Below are positions 51,056 to 60,047 of a DNA stretch of 64,000 nt, piece by piece. The DNA is from Subtercola boreus (GTDB lineage Bacteria > Actinomycetota > Actinomycetes > Actinomycetales > Microbacteriaceae). Under the pieces are notes generated by a model. That model made no database searches. It was not told where the DNA came from and was given only the letters and a program-made list of their open reading frames with translations. A program made the position numbers and the translations under genes. Location: contig NZ_NBXA01000020.1 of NCBI RefSeq assembly GCF_003399625.1, positions 108,612 to 172,611 on the forward strand. Direction: 5' to 3'. Every line of letters begins with the position of its first letter. Position 1 is the stretch's first letter.

Positions 51056-52300
51056 ATGGCTGCATCAAAGAAGATCTTCGGCATCGTTCTAGCCGGTGGC
51101 GAAGGCAAGAGACTCATGCCTCTCACGGCTGACCGCGCGAAGCCCGGCGTCCCCTTCGGTGGGGGCTACCGCCTCATCGACTTCGCGCTCTCGAACCTCA
51201 TCAATTCGGGCCTCACGAAGATCGTGGTGCTCACGCAGTACAAGTCCCACAGCCTCGACCGGCACGTGTCCCAGACCTGGCGCCTGTCGGGTCTGCTCGA
51301 CTCGTACGTCGCCTCGGTGCCCGCGCAGCAGCGACTCGGCAAGCGCTGGTTCAGCGGATCGGCCGACGCCATCCTGCAGAGCCTCAACCTCATCCGCGAC
51401 GAGATGCCCGACATCGTCGTGGTCGTCGGCGCCGACCACGTCTACCGCATGGACTTCGCGCAGATGATCCAGGCGCACATCGCCTCGGGCCTGCCCGCGA
51501 CGGTGGCCGCCATCCGCCAGCCGATGGAGCTGAGCGACCAGTTCGGCATCATCCAGACGGATGCAGACAACCCCGCGCTGATCAGCGAATTCCTGGAGAA
51601 GCCCAAGACGGCCCAGGGTCTCGCCGACTCCCCCCACGAAGTGCTCGCCTCGATGGGCAACTACGTGTTCAACACCGATGCGCTCATCGACGCGGTCATC
51701 CGCGACGGGGAGAAGCCCGACTCGAACCACGACATGGGCGGGGACATCATCCCCGACTTCGTGTCGCGCGGCCAGGCCGGCGTGTACGATCTCTCGCACA
51801 ACGAGGTTCCCGGAGCGACCGACCGCGACCGGTACTACTGGCGTGACGTGGGAACGATCGAGTCGTTCTACGACGCCCACCAGGACCTCATCTCGGCCCT
51901 GCCGATCTTCAACCTCTACAACAGCGAGTGGCCGATCTACACGCAGCAGCTCAATTCGCCGCCGGCGAAGTTCGTGCGGGACGCCAAGGGCAACAGCGGA
52001 ACGACGGTCGAATCGATCGTCTCCCTCGGCTGCCTGATCTCGGGCGCCCGCATCGAGCGAAGCGTGCTCGGGCCCTGGGTGACCATCGGATCGAGCGCCC
52101 TCGTTCAGGACAGCGTGTTGTTCGACCGTGTACACATCGAACCCGACGCCGTGATCCGTCGCGCTATTCTGGACAAGAACGTGGTTGTCGCTGCAGGGGC
52201 CATGATCGGAATCGACCACGCTCGCGACCGCGAACGTGGCTTCACGGTGACCGACACGGGCATCACCGTGGTCGGTAAGGGAGTGCGCGTAGAGCCATGA
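51056..52300 (+). CDS. glgC: glucose-1-phosphate adenylyltransferase
   Basis: A 414-residue ADP-glucose pyrophosphorylase: [22 protein letters not shown] (about residues 9-30), [29 protein letters not shown] and [10 protein letters not shown] are all present, with a C-terminal left-handed beta-helix. It makes ADP-glucose for glycogen and the GlgE/trehalose network. ATG at 51056 is preferred over 51008 because TATAGT lies six bases upstream. Its stop overlaps serB as ATGA. Confidence 0.95.
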   Translation: MAASKKIFGIVLAGGEGKRLMPLTADRAKPGVPFGGGYRLIDFALSNLINSGLTKIVVLTQYKSHSLDRHVSQTWRLSGLLDSYVASVPAQQRLGKRWFSGSADAILQSLNLIRDEMPDIVVVVGADHVYRMDFAQMIQAHIASGLPATVAAIRQPMELSDQFGIIQTDADNPALISEFLEKPKTAQGLADSPHEVLASMGNYVFNTDALIDAVIRDGEKPDSNHDMGGDIIPDFVSRGQAGVYDLSHNEVPGATDRDRYYWRDVGTIESFYDAHQDLISALPIFNLYNSEWPIYTQQLNSPPAKFVRDAKGNSGTTVESIVSLGCLISGARIERSVLGPWVTIGSSALVQDSVLFDRVHIEPDAVIRRAILDKNVVVAAGAMIGIDHARDRERGFTVTDTGITVVGKGVRVEP

Positions 52301-53025
52301 CGAACCAGTTGCTGACTCCGGATGCCCGCACCCACCGTCAGCAGCTGGTCACGTCAGACGTGGCAGCAGGTTCGCCTGTGCCCTCTCCCCCTTCGTTCCT
52401 CGTGGTGCTCGACGTCGATTCGACGCTCATCGAGAACGAGGTCATCGAGATGCTGGCGGAGTGCGCCGGCAGTCTCACCGAGGTCGCGCACATCACCGAG
52501 CGGGCGATGTCCGGTGAGCTCGACTTCCAGCAGAGCCTCAGGTCCCGTGTCTCCACCCTCGCGGGCCTGTCGGTGACGTGTTTCACGGATGTCGCAGCCG
52601 ACATCCGCGTGACCCAGGGTGTGCCCGAGCTGGTCGCCGGCCTGCACAGAGCGGGCGGCTTCGTGGGGGTGGTGTCCGGCGGCTTCCACGAACTCGTCGA
52701 CGATGTCGCCGTCTCACTCGGCCTCGACCACTGGCGCGCCAACCGGCTCGAGGTCGTCGACGGGCTGCTCACGGGCAACGTGGTCGGGCCGGTCGTCGAT
52801 GCCGAGGCGAAGGCGCAGGCGCTCGTCGAGTGGGCGACGGCCTCGGGCATCCCGCTCACCCGGACCGTCGCAGTGGGCGACGGGGCCAACGACCTCGACA
52901 TGATGCGCTCGGCAGGTCTCTCAGTCGCGTTCAACGCGCGCCAGGTCGTGCGCGACGCCGCGCACCTCGCGATCGACACCCGCGACCTCTCCCAGCTCCT
53001 CCCCCTGCTCGGCCTCCGCGGCTAG
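52297..53025 (+). CDS. serB: phosphoserine phosphatase
   Basis: A 242-residue HAD phosphatase of the SerB type: motif [11 protein letters not shown] (about residues 39-48), motif II SGGF, Lys in [10 protein letters not shown] and motif [11 protein letters not shown]. It makes serine from phosphoserine. The first 30 residues are an unusual Gln/Ser/Pro extension and no ACT domain is present. The ATG overlaps the glgC stop by four bases, so the two genes are coupled. Confidence 0.92.
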   Translation: MTNQLLTPDARTHRQQLVTSDVAAGSPVPSPPSFLVVLDVDSTLIENEVIEMLAECAGSLTEVAHITERAMSGELDFQQSLRSRVSTLAGLSVTCFTDVAADIRVTQGVPELVAGLHRAGGFVGVVSGGFHELVDDVAVSLGLDHWRANRLEVVDGLLTGNVVGPVVDAEAKAQALVEWATASGIPLTRTVAVGDGANDLDMMRSAGLSVAFNARQVVRDAAHLAIDTRDLSQLLPLLGLRG

Positions 53026-53080
53026 CGCGGCGCGCCTCGGCGTGCCGCCGCGCCCGGGGCGCGCGTCGCCGCAACCCGCC

Positions 53081-53154
53081 CGGTGAGTGCGCTCCGCGCG
53101 GCTGAGTGCGGCCGCCTCGGCAGCCGCACTCAGCGCCTCCGGCCGCACTCACCG
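53081..53154. repeat. nested palindrome between serB and fabG
   Basis: Outer arms CGGTGAGTGCG (53081-53091) and CGCACTCACCG (53144-53154) enclose inner arms GCTGAGTGCGGC (53101-53112) and GCCGCACTCAGC (53123-53134). All four carry TGAGTGCG in alternating orientation. It lies between two convergent genes and may be a bidirectional terminator. Confidence 0.8.
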
Positions 53155-53200
53155 TATTCGGATGGGTGGGGGTGGGAGTGGGGAGGGGTGCAGGGTGGGG

Positions 53201-53911
53201 CTAGTGCCCCATGCCGAGGCCGCCGTCGACGGGGATGACCGCCCCCGAGATGTAGGCGGCGTCGTCGGAGGCGAGCCAGGCCACCACGCGCGCGACCTCC
53301 GTGGCTGTCGCGAAGCGGCCCGCCGGGATCGACTTCCTGTACTCGGCCTGCAGCGCATCCGGCAGCTCGGCCGTCATCTCGGTCTCGATGAACCCCGGGG
53401 CGACGACATTCGCCGTGATGCCCCGTGAACCGAGCTCCCGCGTCACCGATCGCGCGAGCCCGACGAGGCCCGCCTTCGAGGCGGAATAGTTCACCTGGCC
53501 GGCCGATCCGTAGAGGCCCACCACGCTCGAGATCAGGATGATGCGCCCGAACTTCGCCTTGAGCATCCCCTTCGACGCCCTCTTCACCACTCGGAACGCC
53601 CCCGTGAGGTTCGTGTCGATCACGTCGGTGAAGTCCTCCTCGCTCATCCGCAGCAGGAGCGTGTCGCGCGTCATGCCCGCGTTCGCGACGATGACTTCGA
53701 CGGGGCCGAGTGCCGCCTCGACCTCCGTGAATGCGGCGTCGATGGTCGCAGCATCCGTCACGTCGGCCCGAACGGTGAGCGAACCGGCCGGGCCCTCACC
53801 CGATCGCGCGGTCACAGCGACGCGGTGTCCCTGAGCCACGAACTCCTCGGCGAGCGAATACCCGATTCCCCGGTTCCCGCCGGTGATCAGTACGGTTCTG
53901 GGTGTCGTCAT
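53201..53911 (-). CDS. fabG: 3-oxoacyl-[acyl-carrier-protein] reductase
   Basis: A 236-residue SDR with the cofactor motif TGGNRGIG (about residues 10-17), NAG in IVANAG, catalytic Ser in ISSVVG and YSASK (YxxxK). C-terminal GFIETEMT and PVDGG complete the FabG pattern. It reduces 3-oxoacyl-ACP with NADPH in fatty-acid synthesis. GAAGGA lies seven bases before the ATG. In mycobacteria the fabG1 gene is next to inhA; no inhA-like gene is near here. Confidence 0.92.
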   Translation of the reverse strand: MTTPRTVLITGGNRGIGYSLAEEFVAQGHRVAVTARSGEGPAGSLTVRADVTDAATIDAAFTEVEAALGPVEVIVANAGMTRDTLLLRMSEEDFTDVIDTNLTGAFRVVKRASKGMLKAKFGRIILISSVVGLYGSAGQVNYSASKAGLVGLARSVTRELGSRGITANVVAPGFIETEMTAELPDALQAEYRKSIPAGRFATATEVARVVAWLASDDAAYISGAVIPVDGGLGMGH

Positions 53912-53966
53912 CGCGTGTCCTTCGTGTGTTTGTCAAGCCAATCGAAACTAAAGCCGCGTACCAGCA

Positions 53967-53991
53967 TAGAGGCCTCTACGAAGCGTAGAGT
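53967..53991 (+). promoter_or_regulatory. TAGAG half-site array over the -10 region of the DUF3099 gene
   Basis: TAGAGGCCTCTA (53967-53978) is a perfect 12-bp palindrome; CTCTACG-AAG-CGTAGAG (53974-53990) is a second perfect inverted repeat sharing its right half. The last half-site is part of TAGAGT (53986-53991), a -10 box. Three TAGAG/CTCTA half-sites therefore cover the promoter. Confidence 0.55.
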
Positions 53992-54022
53992 GAGTGGACT
54001 CTTTCCCGACAGGCGGCGCACA

Positions 54023-54340
54023 ATGAAGCATGACTCGCAGCAGTTCTCCGTCACGAGTCTTCCCCAGAACCCGGCGGACGAGCGCCATGCGCGCATGATT
54101 CGCTATTCGCTGGCCATGGGCATCCGCCTGCTCTGCCTCGCCGGTCTGCTCTTCGTGCAGGGCTGGTGGCTGCTCGTGCTCGGTGTTGCCGCTGTGGTGC
54201 TGCCGTGGTTCGCCGTGGTGATCGCCAACACGGGCCGGAACACCCCCGGTACCATGCAGGCCCCGGGCGGCCAGATGGTGCCGCTCGGCCAGGTGCCGCT
54301 CTACACGGGCGGGCGGGAGACCGGCGGCCGTCCGGAGTGA
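54023..54340 (+). CDS. DUF3099-family membrane protein
   Basis: A 105-residue protein with two hydrophobic helices (about residues 30-48 and 50-70) and an RHARMIRYSLAMGIR motif before them, matching DUF3099, an actinobacterial family of unknown function. The C-terminal 35 residues are a Gly/Pro-rich cytoplasmic or external tail. ATG at 54023 has only a weak AGGCGG upstream. The stop overlaps the next GTG (GTGA), so both genes form an operon. Confidence 0.82.
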   Translation: MKHDSQQFSVTSLPQNPADERHARMIRYSLAMGIRLLCLAGLLFVQGWWLLVLGVAAVVLPWFAVVIANTGRNTPGTMQAPGGQMVPLGQVPLYTGGRETGGRPE

Positions 54341-54609
54341 GTCTGCTCGACGCGCTGGGCGGCGTCTCCTTGGGAGCCAACCCCGGTACCCAGGAGTGCT
54401 CTCGTGCGGGCTGTCGCGCTGCCGCAGCCTGGTCGATCGGCTGGCGCAACCCGAAGATCCACACGGAAGACCGGGTGAAGGTCTGGGTGGCCTGCGACGA
54501 ACACGTGGTTTTCCTCCGTGAATTCCTCGCCGCACGAGACTTCCCGCTCGCGGTGGCCCCCTTCGGCACGGTCCCGGATGCCACGTCGCTGACCGTCGCC
54601 GGAGCGTAG
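54337..54609 (+). CDS. small conserved Cys/His protein of unknown function
   Basis: A 90-residue protein. A Cys-rich N-terminal part (CSRAGC, about residues 21-26) and a later ACDEH (Cys, His) suggest a small metal site; WRNPKIHTEDRVKVWVACDEHVVFL is the core. It does not match a domain I can name. Similar short proteins beside DUF3099 genes occur in related Actinobacteria. Its GTG overlaps the DUF3099 stop by four bases. Confidence 0.75.
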   Translation: MSLLDALGGVSLGANPGTQECSRAGCRAAAAWSIGWRNPKIHTEDRVKVWVACDEHVVFLREFLAARDFPLAVAPFGTVPDATSLTVAGA

Positions 54610-54682
54610 CCAGCCCCCCACCTCCTGCTGGAGAAGTTTTACGACAAATTCTCGACTCTGTGTTGCAGAATGAGATTCGCCG

Positions 54683-54695
54683 GACAGTAACTGTC
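54683..54695 (+). promoter_or_regulatory. palindrome upstream of the sigma factor gene
   Basis: GACAGT-A-ACTGTC is a perfect 6-bp inverted repeat with a one-base centre, 35 bases before the sigma ATG. A small hairpin GGCTC-ATCCG-GAGCC (54699-54713) follows. Both may regulate the sigma gene. Confidence 0.4.
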
Positions 54696-54729
54696 TGAGG
54701 CTCATCCGGAGCCGACGAATCGAGATCCC

Positions 54730-55362
54730 ATGACAACCCAGCCGCGTGTGGCGTCGTTCACTGCCACGTATCGGGAGAGCTACGCCGAGGTGCTTCGGTT
54801 CGTGCGGCGCCGGGCGCATCCGCTCACCGTCGACGACGTCGTCAGCGAGACGTTCACCATCGCCTGGTCGAAGTGGCACGCGGTGCCGCGGGAGCCGCTC
54901 CCCTGGCTCTACAACACGGCACGCAATGTGATGCTCAACGCGTCACGCTCGGGTGCACGCCAGCGTGCCGTCGCCGTTCGACTCTCGGGCCTCGCCGACA
55001 CGCTCGTCGGTCACGATCCCGACGGTTTCGACAATCTCGAACGTCGTATCGACCTTGCCGCGGCGTTCAGTGCCCTGAGCGTCGCAGACCAGGAGGTGCT
55101 CGCACTCGACGCCTGGGAGGACCTCGATGCGAAGGCGGCCTCGACGGCTCTCGGATGCTCGCGCGCCACCTACTCGATGCGTCTCACCCGCGCCCGCCGC
55201 CGGCTGGCGGCACTCCTCACCGAGGCGCCCCGCACCGAGCCACTCCCCACCGAGCCACTCCCCACCGAGCCGCATCTCCCCGAGCCGCCTTCTGTATCGA
55301 CGCCCCACACACTGCCGCCCGAACCGGGCGCACCCCTCATTCACGCTCGACCAGCACGTTAG
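54730..55362 (+). CDS. ECF-like RNA polymerase sigma factor
   Basis: A 210-residue sigma-70-family protein with region 2 (YRESYAEVLRFVRRR, DVVSETFTIAWSKW, PWLYNTARNVMLN, about residues 14-75) and region 4 (LSVADQEVLALDAWEDLDAKAASTALGCSRATYSMRLTRARRRL, about 117-160). The last 45 residues are Pro/Glu/Thr-rich with a 15-bp tandem repeat (TEPLP). It is followed by a gene for a membrane protein and probably serves a cell-surface response. No region 3 is present, consistent with ECF sigma factors. Confidence 0.9.
   Translation: MTTQPRVASFTATYRESYAEVLRFVRRRAHPLTVDDVVSETFTIAWSKWHAVPREPLPWLYNTARNVMLNASRSGARQRAVAVRLSGLADTLVGHDPDGFDNLERRIDLAAAFSALSVADQEVLALDAWEDLDAKAASTALGCSRATYSMRLTRARRRLAALLTEAPRTEPLPTEPLPTEPHLPEPPSVSTPHTLPPEPGAPLIHARPAR
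55233..55276 (+). repeat. 15-bp tandem repeat in the sigma factor gene tail
   Basis: ACCGAGCCACTCCCC is present twice in full (55233-55247 and 55248-55262) and continues as a third partial copy, encoding TEPLP repeats. Confidence 0.7.
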
Positions 55363-55370
55363 GAACCATC

Positions 55371-56772
55371 ATGGTCCACTCGTCAACCCCAGCACTTCGC
55401 GGCCTCGACCCAGCGCCGCGCGCAGACCTCTCGTCGGCGGACTCCGCTGTGCGGGAGCGCACCCTCGCGTCCATACTCAGCGAGCCGATGGCCCGGGAGC
55501 CGTCCCGTGCTCGCCGCAGCTCTCGCCCGTGGCTCATCGGCCTGCCGGCCGCCGCGGCGTGCGCGCTCACCGTCGGAATCGTGATCTCCGCCCTTCCCGG
55601 GGCAGCGTCGGCGCCCCTCACTTCATACGCTCTCCCCGCGCACGGATCCCTGTCGAGCTGGACCGCCAGCCCGGTGACCCAGCTGGTGTCGGCCGCCGAC
55701 CTCGACGCCTGTGAAGCGGCAATCGGAATCACGTCCGGTGACCCGGCGTCAGTTCTCACGAGTGAACGGCGCGGTGACTTCACCTCACTGATCCTGCATG
55801 CCGGCACCACGGATGCGTTCTGCGTGCTGGCCGGGGGGGGAGGTGGTGAACTGGACGAACTTCGCCGGGCTCCGCGCGCATCCACTGACCGACCCGGACG
55901 ACGCCAGCCTGAGCGTCATGCAGGGAGCCGATTGGATGATCACGGTCTCCGGCCGCGCCGGTGCCGACGTGACCGGAGTGAACGTGCAGAACCCTGATAC
56001 CGGTAAAGACGTGACAGCCACTGTCGCCGGTGGGGTCTGGTCTGCGTGGTGGCCCATCACCGCGGACTCACGGGCGCACAGTGGGCTCTTCGGCGACTAC
56101 GGCGATGAGATCACGATCACGTACAGAACGGCAGACGGGGCCTCCCACACCTCCAGCGGTTACTCGGACTCCGGGGAGCCGTCGGAAGTCGGTGAGACCG
56201 TTCCGCCCACTCTCGGGTCCCTGGCCGGCTGGTCTGCGCTGCCCGGCACGTATTCAGCATCCGCAGCCGACGTCGAGGCCTGTCTCAACTCGAAGGACCT
56301 GGCGGGAGTCACCTCGCCGGTCAGTCCGGTGCTCGCCGAGACGCGAGGCGACTTCGTCACACTCATGCTCGCGCACGAGGGTTCCAGGGCATACTGCACG
56401 CTCAAGGACGGCAGGGTTCAGTGGTCTGCCGACCTCGGGGCCATGACAGTCGACCCGCCCGCCGCCGGGGAGGCTTTCGTCACCGATGGGAACGGCGTCG
56501 ATGGGAAGGTGGCCGGTACGCGCATCTCAGCCCTTCGAGGCGTGGCGGGCAGCGACGTCGTGGCGGTCGTCGTCCACCTGGCTGAGGGTAAGGACGTGAG
56601 CGCCACGGTCGAGAACGGAGTCTGGCAGGCCTGGTGGCCCGAGAATGAGCCCGCGGCACTCAGCGACGACGGAGGCTCGACGGCGACGCCATCAGCCCAG
56701 GCGCCGGCGCCGGCAGGGATGCCCACCATCTCGTACACGACAAGGGACGGCGTCTCGCACAAGGCGGGCTAG
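55371..56772 (+). pseudogene. sigma-linked membrane protein split by a frameshift at a G8 tract
   Basis: The frame opened at 55371 has a cytoplasmic segment, one membrane helix (about residues 52-74, WLIGLPAAAACALTVGIVISAL) and an external domain, but runs out at 55997. Frame +1 relative to it continues the homologous protein from about 55834 to 56772. The switch is at GGGGGGGG (55833-55840): with seven Gs the frame is continuous and gives about 466 residues with two copies of one domain (both have ERRGDF or ETRGDF, FC or YC, and VWSAWW or VWQAWW). The domain matches nothing I recognise. It may be phase-variable, a real pseudogene or a sequencing error. Likely partner of the upstream sigma factor. 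Confidence 0.75.
55833..55840 (+). repeat. poly-G tract of eight at the frameshift site
   Basis: Eight consecutive Gs, one more than the in-frame count. Slippage of one base would restore or break the reading frame. Confidence 0.85.
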
Positions 56773-58367
56773 GCGAGCTCGATGAGGTCCTGGTAGTCCT
56801 TGTTCCAGTGGTCCTCGACGCCGTCGGGGAGGATCAGCACCCGCTCAGGGTTGAGGGCCATGACCGCGCCCTCGTCGTGGGAGACCAGCACCACGGCGCC
56901 GGCGTAGTTGGCCAGGGCATCCAGGATCTCCTCGCGGGAGGCCGGGTCGAGGTTGTTCGTGGGCTCGTCGAGCAGCAGCACGTTCGCGCCCGAGACGACG
57001 ATCATCGCGAGGGCAAGACGCGTCTTCTCACCACCGGAGAGCACGCCGGCCAGCTTGTGACCGTCGTCGCCCGTGAACAGGAAGGAGCCGAGCACCCGCC
57101 TGGCCTCCATCTCGGTCAGGTTCGGCGACGACGACACCATGTTCGAGAGCACCGAACGCTTCACATCGATGGTCTCGTGCTCCTGGGCGTAGTACCCGAT
57201 CCGGAGGCCGTGGCCGGGCTCGATCTGGCCGGTGTCGGGCTTGTCGACGCCAGCCAGGATACGCAGCAGCGTCGTCTTGCCGGCACCGTTGAAGCCCAGG
57301 ATGACCACCTTCGAGCCGCGGTCGATCGCGAGGTCGACGGCGGTGAAGATCTCGAGCGAACCGTAGCTCTTCGACAGGTCGCTCGCCATGAGCGGAGTGC
57401 GGCCGCACGCGACGGGATCCGGGAACCGCAGCTTCGCCACGCGCTCCACCTCGCGCACCTCGTCGAGGCCAGACAGCATCTTCTCGGCACGGCGCACCAT
57501 CTGGTGGGCGGCGGCAGCCTTCGAGGCCTTGGCGCCGAAGCGGGCGGCCTGCATCTGCAGCACACCGGCCTTCTTCTCGACGTTGACGCGCTCCTTCTTG
57601 CGGCGCTCCTCATCGGATGCGCGCTGGCGCAGGTAGTTCTTCCAGTTCATGTTGTACGTGTCGATGACCTGGCGGTTGCCGTCGAGGTAGAAGACACGGT
57701 TCACAGTCTCCTCGACGAGGGCCACATCGTGGCTGATCACGATCAGGCCGCCCTGGAAGTTCTTCAGGAACTCCCGGAGCCAGACGACGGAATCGGCGTC
57801 GAGGTGGTTCGTGGGCTCGTCGAGCAGCATCGTGTCTGCGCCCGAGAACAGGATGCGCGCCAGCTCGATGCGGCGCCGCTGGCCCCCCGAGAGCGTCGAG
57901 AGCGGCTGGTCGAGGATGTGGTCGGGCAGGCTCAGGTTCGAGGCGATCGATGCTGCCTCAGCCTCGGCCGAATAGCCTCCAAGGGCATTGAAGCGGTCAT
58001 CCAGATTGCCGTACTTCTTCATCGCCTTGTCGACGACCTTGGGGTCGCTCGAGGACATGTCGAGCTGTGCCTGCTGCATCTGCAGCACGATCTGGCCGAG
58101 GTCGCGGGCGTCGAGGATGCGGGTGCGCGCCAGGTCTTCCGGGTTTCCCGAGCGGGGATCCTGCGGCAGGTAGCCGATCTGGCCCGAGAAGTCGATGCGG
58201 CCACCGTCAGGCTTCAGCTCGCCGGCCAGGGTCTTGGTAAGGGTCGTCTTGCCGGCACCGTTCCGGCCGACCAGGCCGACTTTGTCCCCTGCCGAGACAC
58301 GGAAGTTCACATCCGACATCAGAACGCGGGCGCCGACGCGCAGCTCAAGGTCATGCACACTGAGCAC
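56769..58367 (-). CDS. ABC-F family ATP-binding cassette protein
   Basis: A 532-residue protein with two ABC domains and no membrane segments. First domain: Walker A GRNGAGKTT (about residue 35), signature LSGGQRRRIELAR, Walker B MLLDEPTNHLD. Second: GFNGAGKTT, LSGGEKTRLALAM, LLLDEPTNNLD. A charged linker (QRASDEERRKKERVNVEKK) joins them, as in EttA/Uup-type ribosome-associated proteins. It probably modulates translation. GTG at 58367 gives the best N-terminus. Its stop overlaps the end of the split gene by four bases. Confidence 0.93.
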   Translation of the reverse strand: MLSVHDLELRVGARVLMSDVNFRVSAGDKVGLVGRNGAGKTTLTKTLAGELKPDGGRIDFSGQIGYLPQDPRSGNPEDLARTRILDARDLGQIVLQMQQAQLDMSSSDPKVVDKAMKKYGNLDDRFNALGGYSAEAEAASIASNLSLPDHILDQPLSTLSGGQRRRIELARILFSGADTMLLDEPTNHLDADSVVWLREFLKNFQGGLIVISHDVALVEETVNRVFYLDGNRQVIDTYNMNWKNYLRQRASDEERRKKERVNVEKKAGVLQMQAARFGAKASKAAAAHQMVRRAEKMLSGLDEVREVERVAKLRFPDPVACGRTPLMASDLSKSYGSLEIFTAVDLAIDRGSKVVILGFNGAGKTTLLRILAGVDKPDTGQIEPGHGLRIGYYAQEHETIDVKRSVLSNMVSSSPNLTEMEARRVLGSFLFTGDDGHKLAGVLSGGEKTRLALAMIVVSGANVLLLDEPTNNLDPASREEILDALANYAGAVVLVSHDEGAVMALNPERVLILPDGVEDHWNKDYQDLIELA

Positions 58368-58446
58368 GGGGGAAGTCCAATTCTGATGTCTCGCCGAAGG
58401 GCAGAGGTGGGGGGATGAAAGTCAAGTATAAATCGTGAACGGAAAA

Positions 58447-58477
58447 AGCCCCGACCGTGGTGGTTCAGGTCGGGGCT
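58447..58477 (-). terminator. intrinsic terminator of the suf operon
   Basis: AGCCCCGACC and GGTCGGGGCT form a perfect 10-bp stem with an 11-base loop. On the minus strand it is followed by TTTTTCC, directly after sufT. Confidence 0.92.
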
Positions 58478-58529
58478 GCATTACCGGATGACGGTGGTCG
58501 GGATGTTGCCGCCGCCGAGGCCGAGAAGG

Positions 58530-58859
58530 TCAGATGCTGAAGCCGAGCGCGCGCATCATGTCACGGCCGTCATCGGTGATCTTGTCGGGGCCCCACGGCG
58601 GCATCCACACCCAGTTGATGCGGAACGCGTCGACCACGCCATCCAGAGCCTCTGCGGTCTGCTCTTCGAGAACGTCGGTCAGCGGGCAGCCGGCGCTCGT
58701 CAGGGTCATCGAGATGATGAGAGCATCGTTGTCGGTGTCCCAGCCGAGGTCGTAGATGAGCCCGAGGTCGACGACGTTGATGCCGAGCTCCGGGTCCATG
58801 ACGTCTTTGAGCGCCTCTTCGACCTGGTCGAACTTAGCGGGTTCAAGAGTGGTGACCAT
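58530..58859 (-). CDS. sufT: SufT-like metal-sulfur cluster assembly protein (MIP18/DUF59)
   Basis: A 109-residue DUF59 protein: LKDVMDPELGINVVDLGLIYD (about residues 17-37) and LTSAGCPLTD with the conserved Cys, then VWMPPWGPDKIT. It helps mature Fe-S proteins. The ATG has AGGA seven bases upstream, and TAGGAT six bases upstream could also act as a -10 box. It is the last gene of the suf operon and lies 19 bases after sufC. Confidence 0.92.
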   Translation of the reverse strand: MVTTLEPAKFDQVEEALKDVMDPELGINVVDLGLIYDLGWDTDNDALIISMTLTSAGCPLTDVLEEQTAEALDGVVDAFRINWVWMPPWGPDKITDDGRDMMRALGFSI

Positions 58860-58878
58860 GTGTCAATCCTACGATGCT

Positions 58879-59715
<837 letters not shown>

Positions 59716-59717
59716 GG

Positions 59718-60047
59718 CTATTCGATTTCTTTTGTAGAGGTCGGATCAATATAGACGTCACCGTCGACGATGCTGAGCTCGTAGACGGGAACCGGCTCGT
59801 AGGCCGGGAGGGTCAGGGGCTTGCCGGTGAGCAGGGAGAACTTGGAGCCGTGCGCCCAGCATTCGAGCGTGTCTGCTTCAACGAAGCCCTCGGCAAGCGA
59901 GATGTCACCGTGGGTGCAGGTGTCGCCGATGGCGAAGCACTCCCCCGACGAGTCCTTCACGAGTGCGATGGCGACACCATCGATCTCGACTCTCACGGCC
60001 TCGTTCTCATTCAGGTCGTCGACGGCACAGATGCGGATGGCGGCCAT
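59718..60047 (-). CDS. Rieske-type 2Fe-2S ferredoxin
   Basis: A 109-residue Rieske protein: CTHGDISL (C-x-H) and CWAHGSKF (C-x2-H) supply the cluster ligands. It is like the ferredoxin component of non-heme iron oxygenases. It is inserted between sufD and sufC in this operon, sharing one base with the sufD stop (TGATG). It may deliver electrons during cluster assembly; that role is inferred. Confidence 0.92.
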   Translation of the reverse strand: MAAIRICAVDDLNENEAVRVEIDGVAIALVKDSSGECFAIGDTCTHGDISLAEGFVEADTLECWAHGSKFSLLTGKPLTLPAYEPVPVYELSIVDGDVYIDPTSTKEIE

